From assembly GCF_003945595.2 (NCBI RefSeq), contig NW_024104620.1, positions 372,001 through 436,000 on the forward strand: 64,000 nt of DNA. The letters are read 5' to 3'. The position numbers and the translations under genes were made by a program. Every line of letters starts with the position of its first letter. Position 1 is the first letter of the stretch. Origin of the DNA: Pipra filicauda. Its lineage: Eukaryota; Chordata; Aves; Passeriformes; Pipridae. Below are positions 37,943 through 50,400 of the stretch, piece after piece. The notes beneath the pieces are model-generated. The model was not told where the DNA came from, did not search any database, and worked only from the letters and a program-made list of their open reading frames with translations.

Positions 37943-40900
37943 GTAAGCTTTATCAGTCTTGGTAACTTCTTTTTTTGAAAGTGATTGTGGATTTCTTTTT
38001 AGCAACACAGTGTAGGGAAAATTGCATAAATGTTCATGGTTTATTGCCAAAGGTGTGCAACTGCTTTTTTCTTTAGCCATTGATGGGATTATGAGTCCTT
38101 ATTTTTATAGGATAATCAAAATGTTTTTGTTAATATACTGTTAAGCTTTACCTCTAGATTTGCCTATATGTACATTTTGTTACTTCTTATTGATAGAACT
38201 GAAGTTTCATTTGAAAATCTGATGTTCTGCCCGGGAACAGATCATCATCTGACACATGATGTGTCATTTGAAAGTGGTTTTGTTTTGTGGAAGAAACAGA
38301 CATTGCAGTGTACTGTGCAGGAAGTAAATAGGCACTGAAGTAAATTATGAAAATGGCATTTGTGGGTGGTTGTGTGTGTTTTGGGATTTATTTTTTTCTC
38401 CAGAAAAGACCTGTTCAAGGCACTGTTGAGCTGAGATATTAATGTTCACAGCCCATCGTGTTTGTGGTTAAACACTGGAGACTTTTGGAGAACTGACTCT
38501 TGAAGAGAACGGGAAAACCAAACTTCAAACTTTCAAAGCAACCAGTGTGTTTAGACTCTAGTAAGAAAAAAATGAGGCTAAGTAAACTAACCTCTCATCC
38601 TGGCACTGACTTTGGAATATTTTTTGTCTTCAGTGTAGGTAAAATTCAGCCTACACCACTTGGAAGCATTTAACAGTCACGTAGCCGTTTCTGACATTAG
38701 CACTTTTGTCTGTGACCATGGCTTGTTCATGGGTGTATATACATATTTCCTTTACATATTTACCTGAAGGGAAAGCTCTCAGGTAATATGTAGATGATGA
38801 GAACTTTGTACAGCCTTATTTCCCAATTCAGGTTACTCTTGGGCCATATAACTTGCATTCTGATCAGCATCAGCTGGTTGAACAAAAGACAGTTTCCCAT
38901 TTTAAACCAGTAACATAAATTATGGTTTTTATGATCCAGGACTGTAATCGCCTTTTAGCTTGTTATACATTGAATTCATGTCCTGTACAAGCTGAAACTT
39001 GCCCCTTCTCACAGTTCGTGTTGCTAATAAAGGAGACAGAAATAAGGAAACAAAAGCCTGTTTAACCTTCTCCTTGGTCTTGGCACCTCTCAAACCTTTT
39101 CTTCTGGTGGGTTCCTTGGCTGTTTGTCACATTTCCAGTTGTTCTGTGCCCAGACACTACAATTGGTCATGCTCAGTAAATAATCCAAACCCACCTAACT
39201 CCTTAGTAGGAATTTCAGTGCTTGGAATACCATGGTAAATCCCGATGGCATGTGTCAGCACTAACAGAAATGCCATGCACCTGATTTGTACAGAAAAATA
39301 ATCCCTGTTGACTGCACTAGTCCAAAGTAACATAATGTATATCCATCAGGAATATTGCTGTGTTTACATACCCTGCTGACCTGTGTTGACAGTAACCTTT
39401 TCTCTAACTGGTTTTCACAACTGCATTTTGATCCGATTGCCGGTAATCCATGTACTGGTTCTTTGGGATTAAGAAAGTCCTTAAATGCTTCTCTCAGTTT
39501 TTTCAAGTGTTAAAGGAGAACAAAAAGAGCTTGTACAATTCTGTGACATGGTTATCCATACACGAATATGAAGATAAAGTCTGTGTTTAGTGCTTTTGTA
39601 AAGTAACTTTTGCAATTTACTGTTTCTCTATTTTTCTAGGTAGAATTTTGGGGAGGAGGTGTCCCCTCTGCCCCCAGGATGGGGTACTGTAAACTGTAAA
39701 AAACCTGGAAATTATAATTTATTTTTTTTTAGATCAGCAGCTGTTTTATCTTGGGACAGGATTTTGCTGAAGGAGAGAGACAGGAAAAAAAAAGAAAAAA
39801 GAAAAATCATCCTCAAGCATCTTGTTTTATACCAGTATTTGTACCAATATTTCTTCTCCATTCCAACCCACCTCCTGCCAAAGAAAGAAAACATTGTGCT
39901 TAATCTGTTTGAAATGTGTACTTGATGGATGTGGTTTCTTTCATTTGTTCCCTTTGTGAAGGAAAAAAACCCAAACCTGAAATTAGAAATTAATTCCGAA
40001 TTTATTTATAGGAATTCTTATATATTTTAGTTATATACAGAGGGAGCATATCTAAAAAACAATAAGCCTCAGCTAGCCAAAGTATCTCAGTACTAGGAAA
40101 TAAATAGTCTTAATGTTTTTAATAGTATAGATACAGAAAAACTCGTACAATAAAAGTGTGTTGCTGGTTACTCTTAATACTTAAACCAAGTACTAGTCTG
40201 AGAAGTTTAGTGGTTCATCTTCCAGAGCAGATCTGGCTTTAATGTTGCCATCTGTCTGTCTGAGATGGTAGAGAAAGAGTCTAAAGAATATTCCTAAAGC
40301 TTTGTGGAATTTAAAACACTGGGTTATATTCATATTTTTAAAGGAGCAATAGAAAGTTCTTTGTTGTTACAGAAAGCAGTAGGAATGTAGCTTCTGCCTA
40401 TGAAGTGCAGACATAAGCGCCCTGGGAACTCAGTCTTGGAAACCCAAATTTTTAAGTACATACAGTTCTAGTTGCAGTAGAAATACTATTGAAAAGAAAA
40501 GGTTAGAATATGTCAGTCTTCTTCTCCATCCAGCTGCCTGAGCCATGAGGTGGGAGCCCGTGGAGAGTCCCCTGGAGCACTGCTCTCACAGCACAGATTT
40601 CTGCTGTGTAACTAAAAGACTGGCTTGCCTCATCCACAAGCAAAATGCAATAGGCAAATTTAAGAAAAAAAAATTAGTTTTTTTAATAATTTTAGTAGTG
40701 AATGCAATCGTTTCCTGCATTCACTCGAGGAAGAGCTCAAGTACAGTGAATGCCTAGTGCAGGAGAAGGTTCTGCCCAACAGACACAGTTTCCTGCTTCA
40801 GATTTTCTGCAATTTGAATAAAGATAGCATAAAGAGGCAGCTGTATAAACAATGTCTATAAATAATCTATCCTGTGGGGTTTTTTTGGTATTTATTTAAA

Positions 40901-41695
40901 AAACAATTGTCTTCTGAGGCTGGTGTGAACCACTCCCCTCTTCTGTAGCTTTTGCTCCCTTTCAGTGTGTTCATTTGCATGTTCCTTTTCACTCCTGGAC
41001 AGCCTGTTACAAAAATTACTTTTAGTGCTGTCCTCCAAGTTCTGAAAGCAACTCTAATATAGCTCTTCTTAGTTACCTTAAGTGATATTTTCCTCACCAC
41101 TTTGTCAGAAAACAAATTCAGTGAACACCCTTCCTGAGGTCAAATTACTCTTGTAATACTCAGTGAATTCATCCTGTGTGATAGAAATTATTCTCTATAT
41201 ACTGTTGCTCACAGAACTTTGGAAATGTTTGAAATCTGAAGGAAAAACAGGATGAGGACATTATCTGAAGGAGAGACAGACAGGGTGAAGGTGACATCTC
41301 TGGGAGCCAGTCATGCAGGTCTGACCAGGACTGGTGGCAGAGATGGGCTGTGAAAAAGGAGGGTGGCTCTGTGGATGAGCTGTGGGGAAGCAGGGTCATG
41401 GTGTAATTTCAAGTCTTCTGTGACATGGGTCATTGTGAGGATCAAAGCCTCAAACTGGAGGTTGCACATATGTTACTTGTGATCTGCACTATCTGATTTT
41501 CAGTTTTCCAGCTAAATTCACTCTCTAAATAAGAGAAAATCTGAAAGATAACTCAGAAGGTGTGATGCTGACTGTTAGATTCTGGCTGAATGCTTGCATT
41601 ATCCTACTGCATTTCATCCAAAAAGTGTGATTAAGAGTGAGAGGTAAGAATATCTTGATACATTAGTTTTTATCATTATCATTTCTTTATTTCAG
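37943..41695 (+). other. MGAT5: MGAT5 intron, 3.75 kb
   Basis: The intron has donor gtaagc and acceptor tttcag. It is AT-rich unique sequence with A-rich runs near 39,785-39,805 and 40,661-40,672. No repeat family, RNA or coding sequence was recognised. Confidence 0.88.
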
Positions 41696-41812
41696 TTGAC
41701 ATCTCAGCATCCCTATGCTGAAGTTTACATTGGGAAGCCCCATGTCTGGACCGTGGACATCAATGATCTTTCTGAAGTTGAGAAGGCTGTGAAATTAATT
41801 TTGAATCAAAAG
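41696..41812 (+). CDS. MGAT5: MGAT5 coding exon, human residues 560-598
   Basis: The exon has 39 codons, phase 0 at both ends, with donor gtgaga. It reads L-T-S-Q-H-P-Y-A-E-V-Y-I-G-K-P-H-V-W-T-V-D, then a more variable N-D-L-S-E-V-E-K-A-V, ending L-N-Q-K. The variable part corresponds to a surface helix region where human also differs. The core is conserved. Confidence 0.97.
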
Positions 41813-42585
41813 GTGAGAAATGTGTCCTCAATTTGCCATCAACGCTTGAGGGTGTAGTGTGTACTGCATGTGGAGTGCTTCCTAATGTTAGTCTGATGAC
41901 TGCACTTTGGTAGGATATTGGAGGAAAAAATGATTATTACGTATCTGTGGTTTCTAAATTATCATGTTTTAGTACTGGATATGTCAGGTTTTTTCTTGAA
42001 AAAATATAAGCGTGGGTGAATTTGTATAGAAATGTGAATTTCATATGTGAATTGTACAGCAGTTTATATTTTCTGTGCATTCAGTGAGGAAGTTTCGTTG
42101 ATGGATTGCAAATTCTTCAAATGCTGCTCAACTCTGTTGACTGATTTTGTAGCCTTGACATAACTACCACAGAGGTGCTTGTGCACTTTTGGTGTGGAAT
42201 GGTAATGAGGGCGCTTCAAGGTGGGGAAAAAAAAAGTTTGAAGTAATTTTCAAAGGTATCACATTCTTTTTTGTCACTTCAGCTTCAGAACTGAAACTTA
42301 GTTAAAACAGGAGCTCTGGAATCCCATAGGATCTCAGGCAGGCTTTACATCTGCCACTTTGCAATACACCTTGGGTTTCCTTAAAGGTACTCATGGAGCA
42401 ACTTTTACAGCCTTTAAAAAGGAGCAAAACTCAGCTTAAACTGCTGATGGTTTAGTAAAATTGTGATTTGTTAATGAGTTTATTTGTATTTATTGTTGCT
42501 ACTTGAGCTGTAATGGAGTATTTGAAACACACAAAGTTGATTGAAACAAAAAACCCTCTAATCTTAACACACTCTGTTTCCACAG
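41813..42585 (+). other. MGAT5: MGAT5 intron
   Basis: This 0.77-kb intron has donor gtgaga and acceptor ttccacag. It is unique sequence with a short A run near 42,228, and nothing else was recognised. Confidence 0.9.
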
Positions 42586-42660
42586 ATTGACCCTTATTTG
42601 CCCTATGAATTTACATGTGAGGGAATGCTTCAGAGGATGAATGCATTTATTGAAAAACAG
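42586..42660 (+). CDS. MGAT5: MGAT5 coding exon, human residues 599-623
   Basis: This small exon has 25 codons, phase 0 at both ends, with donor gtatga. It encodes I-D-P-Y-L-P-Y-E-F-T-C-E-G-M-L-Q-R-M-N-A and then F-I-E-K-Q. The P-Y-E-F-T-C-E-G-M-L-Q-R motif is invariant relative to human MGAT5. Confidence 0.97.
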
Positions 42661-45600
42661 GTATGAGCTTTTATTGTGGGATTACAATCTCGGTTTATGT
42701 TGGAAAGGAAGGACCCTCTCCATTTTAAAGCTTCTCAGTGTTGTTGCTGTCCAAGTAGAAATAATAGTTGTGCAGACCTTGGTGTTACATGAAAGCAGAA
42801 AGGCAAAGTAATTTTTCAGTGCGTATGTGACTTCTTTAACTGTGTACACAAAAAAAAGCTTTGTATCACAAAGGATCAGGTAAATACTGATACTCTTTGT
42901 TAGAATTGCAGTTGGGCTACAGCCTCTGGACAGATTTTTCAAGTATTTAGTTTCAATCGATAAAGCTTTAAATGGTTTGGAAACCAGTTACTTAAAGGAC
43001 TTTTGCTCCCTGTGCATACTGCCAGCTGAGAGCAGCTGAAGATGTTGAGTTGGAGTAATAAACTGCAGAGATTTACATGGGATCCTGGTTTCTAGAGACT
43101 GTATGTTTGCTTGGACTTCTGCCCAAGCCAGATCTGTTGCAGGAGCCAGCTCTGCCTTTTGTTCTGGCTGCTGCAGAAGAGAGATAGGAATAACTTTTAT
43201 CTCTGATATGTCATTTAATTGCCAGTTTTCCTTTCAAAAGCACTGGACACGCTTCTCTGTACCTGTATTTCTGTAAGTGTGTGGTACTAAAAGCAGTCAT
43301 AAAGAATAACACAGTTCCAGGTCAGAAGTGTAGTTAACATGGCACAGCTATTTCCAGTTTCCTACCAATAAACACTTAAAACTTTTTGCCGCTGTATTGA
43401 TGACATAACCTGTAAAAGTATCTCTTCTGCTTTTGGTTCTTCTACCCAAGTGAGCTGTAATTGAGAGTTTTTGTCAATACAAGAAGAAACGGAGCTCAGT
43501 GCAAGGGAGAAAAAGAGGCAGTCTAGAGATAGCACCTGTGGGGGAAACCTGTCTCTCCCCTCTGGCCCTCCTCCAAGGGCTAAGCCCTGCTTTGTGCTTC
43601 TCAGAAATCAGTAGAGCATTGCAATTTTGACCATTGCTTTGACTAATTGTCAAAAGTCAGTGGCGTTTCAGAGCCCCCAAGATGCTCAACCATCATTATT
43701 AGCTGCATGTGCTTAGCACTGCACCTGACTAATGTGTCAGATGAAGCAAAAATAAAAGCTGAGACCTTATTTTGAGGAGTTTGTGGTGGGAGGCAGGCAG
43801 AACAGAGAAAGCAGCACGAGCTGGGAACAGGAATAAAGATGCCTAGAGCTGGTCAGGTTCAGAGGCTGTGGGGTACATTGACCCCCTGTGGTCTTCAGGG
43901 GATGTTTGAGTGTGAAGAGGATGGGGCCAGATATGCTCACCCACGAGTCACTCTGTGGAACAGTGAAACTGTAGGATTAAAGGAGATGCTTGGAGTTCCT
44001 CTTCTGGGGCCTTAGCTCAGGGCCAGGAGGGAGGACAGTGTTCACAAGAAAGGTTTGGTGAATGCCCTGAACCTTCAGATCCAACAGCTGGGCTAAAGGT
44101 CTTTATGGTGTGAGGTAAGAGAACTGTTGTGAGCTGTGGTTTCACATTTAGCAGTGCCAACATCAGTTGAATTAAACCAACTTTCACTCCAAGCTACTCC
44201 ACTGCCCCTGCCAGCAGCCCAGCGTGGCTGTGAGGTGCATCCAGACCATCTGCTAAATCCATCCTTTTTGCTGTGTGGTTGCACAGACAGTTTTGTCTGC
44301 TCTGCAAAGCAGCAGCACAGGGTGGGAACCAAAGGGTGGGACTGCTTAAATTTTGGGACTGCCATCAAAGGAGCAACCAGACAACTGCAGCCGAAGCAGC
44401 AGGGATTCCCTGCTGCAAATATGGGAACTCTTGGATGGGGCAGACTGGGCTGGTGGAACACACAGGCTGACTTTGAAAGATGTGGTCAAGAAGAGTACTT
44501 GGTAACCCAGCAGAAAATGTTTTTGGCAGGGCCCTACTAGGTTAGAAAACTGACTTGGCTCAGCAAAGGGTCAGCTGAGCACCGGAGCTTGGCAAAGGCG
44601 GTGAGGCCATTCATCCAAGAGCAAGAAATGACAGAGGAAGGAGGACACCTCCTGTGACAGCAGGGCTAGACCTGTCTCACCTTGAAATTCATGGGTCCCT
44701 TCCAACTCAGGATATTCTTTGTTTCATGGCTGTATAATACTAAATTTATGGTTAGACCTGGAGGTATGAAAACTTCCTCTTTCAACAGAAGAAATGTAAA
44801 TGGAATAAAAGAACTGCAAACTGATATTGAGAACTGCTAGATCACTTGAGGCTTTAGGTCACAGTGAGGGACCTGTTCATACAAGTTTTTTCGTTATCCA
44901 GAGAAAGCAAACCTCGATGGACCAGGCCCAAATTGTCTTATCACCTTTTGATGAGAGTTGCCAAATGTTAAAATACAGTCTGGGTACTGTGGAATGTTAT
45001 ATAAAACCAGTGATTAAAATTTTCTTTGCTTTTTCTCATTTTAAATGTCAAGACCATAAGAACTTGTCTTTGAATAGTTTTTGCAAGCAGGTGTGTTCGG
45101 GTGTCATTTCTTCCCTCCCTCTTCCCGCTGTGGTGACACCTGATTGCAGATATTATTTATAGCCAGGTTTTTCTCAGTGTTGGGAAAGCACTTTGAATTA
45201 GCAGCAGTTCAACCATAAAGAACAAACAAACTCCTGGTTGCTTTACAGAAATCTTCAGGTTTTTGAGAGTTCAGCTCACTCCATAGCACTGAGTCCCCAG
45301 ATCATTCCCACATGTCTCTTCCCATGGGCAACTTGAGACATTTCTCTTCTAACTGGCCTCTGGAATTCTTCTCCCACGAGAACATCCTCCTGATATTTGT
45401 GCTGTTATGAAAATAGTTCTGCCTACAGTAAGTTAGTGAAACAGGAATCCCTGAGATAAATCCAAAATGGGTTGGGTGTGTGGAAGGAAAGGGACTGGTA
45501 GAGTTGCTTATGATAAATTTTAAAAGGTAAGGGTAGGAAAGAAGCTTCTTTGGGAAGAATGATACTACATTTCAAGTAAAAATCAAAGGTGGTCATTTCC

Positions 45601-45771
45601 TCCTGCTAAAGATTAAATATTCTTTTTAAATGTGCTTAAATTATTGATTTTAATACAACTAAAGTGAGCTGCAAAATGATTGCTTGAGTGATAACCACTT
45701 ATTTTACTTATGGGGAAAATTGCTGTCAAGGGACCGAACACATCATAATAAAATCTCCTCTGTCACTGCAG
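42661..45771 (+). other. MGAT5: MGAT5 intron, 3.1 kb
   Basis: The intron has donor gtatga and acceptor cactgcag. It is locally GC-richer between about 43,500 and 44,660. There, overlapping frames of 134 (+) and 122 (-) codons exist at 44,093-44,540 with no recognisable product. A CR1 tail lies at about 44,660-44,735. Confidence 0.88.
44660..44735 (+). mobile_element. CR1 LINE 3' tail fragment
   Basis: The text gggtcccttccaactcagga, followed by tattctttg, matches the forward CR1 3' end (ggtcccttccaacyc, then attctatg). It is preceded by cagggctagacctgtctcac, which is consistent with the upstream CR1 tail. The fragment is short and decayed, so its left boundary is approximate. Confidence 0.75.
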
Positions 45772-45929
45772 GATTTCTGTCACGGGCAGGTGATGTGGCC
45801 CCCATTAAGTGCCCTTCAAGTAAAAATTGCTGAACCTGGAAAATCCTGTAAACAGGTTTGTCAGGAAAGCCAGCTCATCTGTGAGCCTTCCTTCTTCCAG
45901 CATCTTAACAAGGACAAAGCTCTGCTTAG
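45772..45929 (+). CDS. MGAT5: MGAT5 coding exon, human residues 624-676
   Basis: The exon is 158 bases, starting in phase 0 and ending in phase 2 at a gtaagt donor. It encodes D-F-C-H-G-Q-V-M-W-P-P-L-S-A-L-Q-V-K, then S-C-K-Q-V-C-Q-E-S-Q-L-I-C-E-P-S-F-F-Q. This begins the Cys-rich C-terminal part of the enzyme, and the cysteines align with human. The final A-L-L-R segment starts a diverged stretch that continues into the last exon. Confidence 0.97.
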
Positions 45930-47300
45930 GTAAGTACTTAAAAGCACAGGCATGTTGTTTGGTCTCTTTTTATTGCACTGGTCTTTGCCACACATAAAAT
46001 TTGGTGCATGAGTTGTGTGAGAAGGGAAGGTGGGGAGAAAAGCTGTGAGGGTGCTGGCAGTGCTTTTTGGCAGTGCATGGCAGTGGTGACTGCTGTGCTG
46101 AGAGTGTTTGCAGGGAGGAGTACAGCACCAAAGCAAAAATTCACATCTCTGCCTTTCCCCTTCTGTCTCCTCTGTGTGTGCACCATTATTTTAAAAATAG
46201 CTTCTATAAAGTCTTGCTTTTGTTTTTTGATCTGCCTCTTTGGTCACACTTAACATCCCCATTGAAACACTGTATTCATTGGCAATTAGCAATGACTCTT
46301 CCTGCAAACCTTTTGTCACTATTGTCCAGGGTAAAGAATTGTAAACCCTTGTACATTAGAGGTATCGGTGCTGATGTATAAAGCTCACCAGCTATGCAAT
46401 AAAGAAATGAATGTTGCTTTCAGGTGCTATCTCTTTGGGAATATGTCTGTGTTCCTTTCAGAATGAAAACAAAGCTCTCAAAGCTAAGCTCCCACAAATG
46501 GCTGCTAGGGAATCTGCTTTCCAGGTTTTCTATCCCCACTTTTTGTTAAATTCAATTTGTATTTTGTTTGAAAAGTTATAATTTCCAGTGGAGTTCAGAA
46601 GCAGCTCATATAAAAACCTGGTCAGGCTTCTTTTCTAGCTGTCTAGACAAAATCATAGTTCTGTGGGAAAAAAAAATCTGTTAAATGCTGAGAGCTACCA
46701 ATGTTTCCAGAATAAGTGAAAAACAAGGCTCTGCTGGAATTGCTACCCTCCTGCTTAAGCTTTGTGGTCAGAAAATGGCATTTTATTTCATTTTCCAGCT
46801 TGCTGTTTCTGGCAGGTTCCTGGGAGTGACAGGCCCTGTTCTGCCCAGCTCCCACTGTACTCCAGCAGCATCCCTCATCCTCACAGTCCAGCTCACCCAC
46901 CTGGAGCTGCCCAGGGCTGCATGGCGCTGTGTGGCTTCCCTGGGAGAAAGCCCTGCTGAAATTAGAGAGAATTATCTCCCGATTTTAGATTCTCTGGGTT
47001 TGTCTTACTAAAAATCCATGGTGTATTTAAATACTAGGTTTTGGGGAATAGTCAAAAGCATTTTTTTCCTTTTTAACTTCTTTGATGAAGTTCAGTGAAG
47101 CTGAAAAGGCAGCACTGCCCTCTGCAGAGAGAATCTGCACAGGAGAAAAGAAAGTCACGTTCTGGAAAACTGCAGCTGTAAATGTACTTGATCTAGGATA
47201 TAATATAGCATTTTCTTTTATTTTTAGCAAGGAAGGATGAAAACTGTACCAAACTCCTATAAACTCCAATGTGGTTTAGATCATGTGCTTTGCTTTTCAG
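45930..47300 (+). other. MGAT5: MGAT5 last intron
   Basis: This 1.37-kb intron has donor gtaagt and acceptor gcttttcag. It contains an AATAAA at 46,398-46,403, which could in principle serve an intronic poly(A) site. No such transcript is known to me. Open frames of 80-108 codons around 46,000-47,000 overlap on both strands and show no homology I recognise. Confidence 0.9.
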
Positions 47301-47499
47301 GCATAACATCGAATGTCTCACCATGGAGTCTGCAAATGATATTCTGGTCCCCTCCTTTGATGCAAGAAGGAAGCACTGTGTTTTCCAAGGTGACCTGCTA
47401 CTGTTCAGCTGTGCTGGATCCCACCCCACCCACAGAAGGATCTGCCCCTGCAGAGACTATATCAAGGGGCAGGTTGCTCTTTGCAAAGACTGCCTATAG
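47301..47499 (+). CDS. MGAT5: MGAT5 last coding exon, human residues 676-741 and stop
   Basis: The exon completes an Arg codon, gives a diverged segment H-N-I-E-C-L-T-M-E-S-A-N, and then returns to strong identity at D-I-L-V-P-S-F-D. It continues K-H-C-V-F-Q-G-D-L-L-L-F-S-C-A-G and ends I-K-G-Q-V-A-L-C-K-D-C-L followed by TAG at 47,497-47,499. The terminal K-D-C-L and Cys spacing are identical to human, so the C-terminus is intact. The diverged segment aligns without gaps and keeps its Cys. Confidence 0.97.
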
Positions 47500-50400
47500 C
47501 AGCAGCAGGGCTGCTTTGAGTTGGGGACAAAATGTAAGTAGTTTGGAGAGGAGCTACTTATTACTTCCTGCACTTTTGTCCAGGTTTTTTCGCTGCAGGC
47601 AGAGCTATCATTGCTGGGCAGAATTGTCTTCTAAGAGAGGAGGGATTCATAATAGACAGCTCACTGATCTGTTTTTCCTGTAAGGACGTTTTCAGTGTAA
47701 CTCTTCAGACTCCTTCACCTGTTTGCAAAGAGAACCAAGTTTCATGTTCGACAGTGATTTGAAGATGACGGCGCAGAATAGTTTGTAGAAAATTTCCAGA
47801 CCCATCAAATTTCTGGTTTTGTTGTTTGGGTGAAGTGTTTTCTATTTTTTAATGAGTTAGGACATCCCTCATCATGATTAGCTGAAGTATTTAAACTTCA
47901 TTCCAGTAGAAAATTGAAAAAAGTGTGCTTGAGGGAGGGGGGTGGCAGGGAGGAAGGACTAACATTTTATTCTAGGTGTACTGGTTTGGGTACAGCTTTA
48001 GCTTGAATGGCTGCAAAGTGGTTTACTTCACAAAAACTTGGAATCACAAGAGAGGTCTGTACCCTATTATTGGGTTATTTGGGCCCAGTTCTGGGTTTTT
48101 TTCCTTCTGGTTTTTTTTGATTGAATCTTTGTATACAACAAGGTATTGTCTGCATCACAGCTGCTGCATCAGAGCAGTCTAAACAGAGTGTCACAAATGA
48201 GCAAACAGGCAGTTGACAGCATGTGACACATCTTGGTGACTGGATAACTGCAAGGGCTGTGGCATTCTTCAGTGTGGAAAAGCTACAAAAACATACTGCC
48301 ATTTTTGGAATGGACTCATCACAGTTTACTGGTCCCATTTAGAGAGTAATCCTCGGAATTTGCCCATGCTTCTGTTGTAGTCTGTCTACTAGAAATACTG
48401 TGTGAAGCAAAAAGTATTCAGCATATTGGAGCAATATTATCGTTAGAACCTCATTTTGCTACAGCTTCCAGTAGTTAAAGTGTTGCTGAATGACATAGAA
48501 AGGTAAAACTAAGCTAACTATAATTATTGTATGGTAGAAATGTAAAATGTCTTCATAACTAGCTCGGTTTTTAAAGAGAAATTTTTTCTGAAGAATAAGT
48601 AAGAGGAAACAAAGTATTACAAAGAAAAGCATTGATCAGTCTCGTGGGTTCCTTGATTGATTTTCTAGTTTTAGGGGCTTGTTTGTTTCCTTTTTCTTTT
48701 TTGTTTTTTTAGCAAGCACACCAATTACAAATTTAGGGAAAAAAAACAATTCAGGAGTTCAGAATTCAAATCAAACTTCAGTTTTTTAGAGCAGCAAGTT
48801 ATCTCTTCTTAACTGCCTTCTTTTTATAGAGGTAATTTTTGTTATTTTCAGCAGAAGGTGACGTGCTTGACAGCACCATTTCTAGTCAGGAAATTATGTG
48901 CTAAGATTAGTGAGAAACGAATCTGCAGTGTCTGCAGGTTTGCAACTGGGACATGCTCTCACTATGCTGGAAAAAAACCTCAAATCAAGACGAACATTTT
49001 TTTCATAAAGATTAACCAGCGTCACCAGGTAATCATGAAAAGCATAGATACTTTACATTTTCCTTTCTTGGATATATCTGGTTGGTTCAGATTGTTTTTG
49101 TAAGTGGCATTCATTATCAGTGTGGGAATATTGATGGGTCTAGTGACCTACCAAAGACCAAGCAAGGCAGATGCTATTTCACCTTGGATAAATTCTCCAG
49201 ACCAATATACATTTAAAGTTTCAATTTGAAAGCAATGAATGAGCCTTTTCAAGCCTCTGTTTTCCTGCCTCAGCACTCCTGACAGTGTTACCCTGTAACA
49301 CTCCATAACATCTCTCTGGACTACACAGGACCCTAATCCTGGGGGATTGTTGAGTATCCGAAAAGGGTCTGTGGGAGCTGTTGAACAGCAGGGCCACCAG
49401 GATCTGGGTTTGATGGTGGGAAAATCTGCTGTATTTTAGAGTAATTTTTCAGAAACAGAACAGCTGGGTTCTTAAATGGGAGGCAAAGTTTTTATATGAA
49501 AAGAAAACAAATGCAAACCAGTATGAAAATCCTTCCTGCTGCCATAGCTCAGCATTTGCTTCAGTCAGCACAAATGTATATTGCAAAAGTTTGCAATAGT
49601 TTTACTACCCTGGCAAAGCTGGGGGAGGATGATTGGAAATGGGTCTGAGCAGGCGCAACAATGAATTCTGTATTTATACGAAATATCCCCTGCCTACCTG
49701 TGCATATCTGTGCAACTAGAAAAGCCTGAGTATCCAAGTGTATGTACTTCCAGCTGGTGCCAAAAGTAAAGGCAATAGTAGGACTTGTCTTTGCCAGTTC
49801 AACCTGAGGTTCTTCAGGCAGGAATTTAGTTTGGACTGAGATATCACAGAACTATGTCGGAAACAAAGATTTGTGCGTGTGCACCTGAAGAATGCAAAAC
49901 ACGTGGGTTTTGCTGTAGTGTAATTCTTTGCTGTAAATACATATTTGCTTGTTTCCCCCTTGCTGTATGGCCCCCCATGACACACTGCATTTGATTTTGC
50001 CTCTAAACCTTTAAAGATGGGAGGGGTTTGGTATTTGTTATTATAAGATTTTCTGGTCTAGTGCTTTGCTCAATGCTAAGTTTGCCTTTACCACAGAAGG
50101 GAGAGTTTATTCTAAGCTCTGTTTTTCCATGCTGTAGCACTGTTTCTAGTCTGCTGAACTGAATTACTGCATTCTGGCAAAAATGAAACAGCAGCACCGA
50201 TGCCGCTTGCATTTCAGCCAGGGACACAACATCCAAATTGGCTTCAGAGTCCCTTGTCTCTGATCTGATTTCCACTGAAACCTATAGAGAAGATTCATTA
50301 ATCTTAAAGAAAAAAGAATCAAGACCTACAGCTTCAGTCTAAATTTCTGTAAAAGGAGACTATCATGTGAGAACTGTAAGTGCATAAACTTTTCAAGCAT

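Larger units (their letters stand above)
1..47499 (+). other. MGAT5: MGAT5 gene, 3' part (12 coding exons, catalytic domain)
   Basis: The gene encodes alpha-1,6-mannosylglycoprotein 6-beta-N-acetylglucosaminyltransferase (GnT-V), a type II Golgi membrane enzyme of CAZy family GT18. It transfers GlcNAc from UDP-GlcNAc in beta-1,6 linkage to the alpha-1,6 mannose arm of N-glycans, making the branch that polylactosamine chains later extend. Twelve exons join in frame over 1,653 bases, giving 550 residues plus a stop. This equals the length of human residues 192-741 as I remember them. The catalytic Glu (human E297), three N-glycosylation sequons and the Cys-rich C-terminus are all present. No frameshift or premature stop was seen. 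Exons for the cytoplasmic tail, transmembrane anchor and stem are not in the window. The paralogue MGAT5B is less likely because the residues match MGAT5 almost throughout. The 3' UTR is listed separately. Confidence 0.97.

Noticed and set aside
44093..44540. Overlapping frames of 134 (+) and 122 (-) codons in an MGAT5 intron
   Set aside because: Open frames on both strands of the same GC-rich segment point to base composition. No recognisable protein and no start context was seen.
47237..47683. 148-codon frame spanning the last MGAT5 exon
   Set aside because: It is in a different frame from the MGAT5 exon, whose residues match the family and end at a TAG at 47,497-47,499. It is a shadow frame.
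47975..48010. Possible LTR start (tgtactggtttggg)
   Set aside because: The first bases resemble the start of some avian LTRs, but the following sequence does not match what I know and no partner LTR or target duplication was seen.
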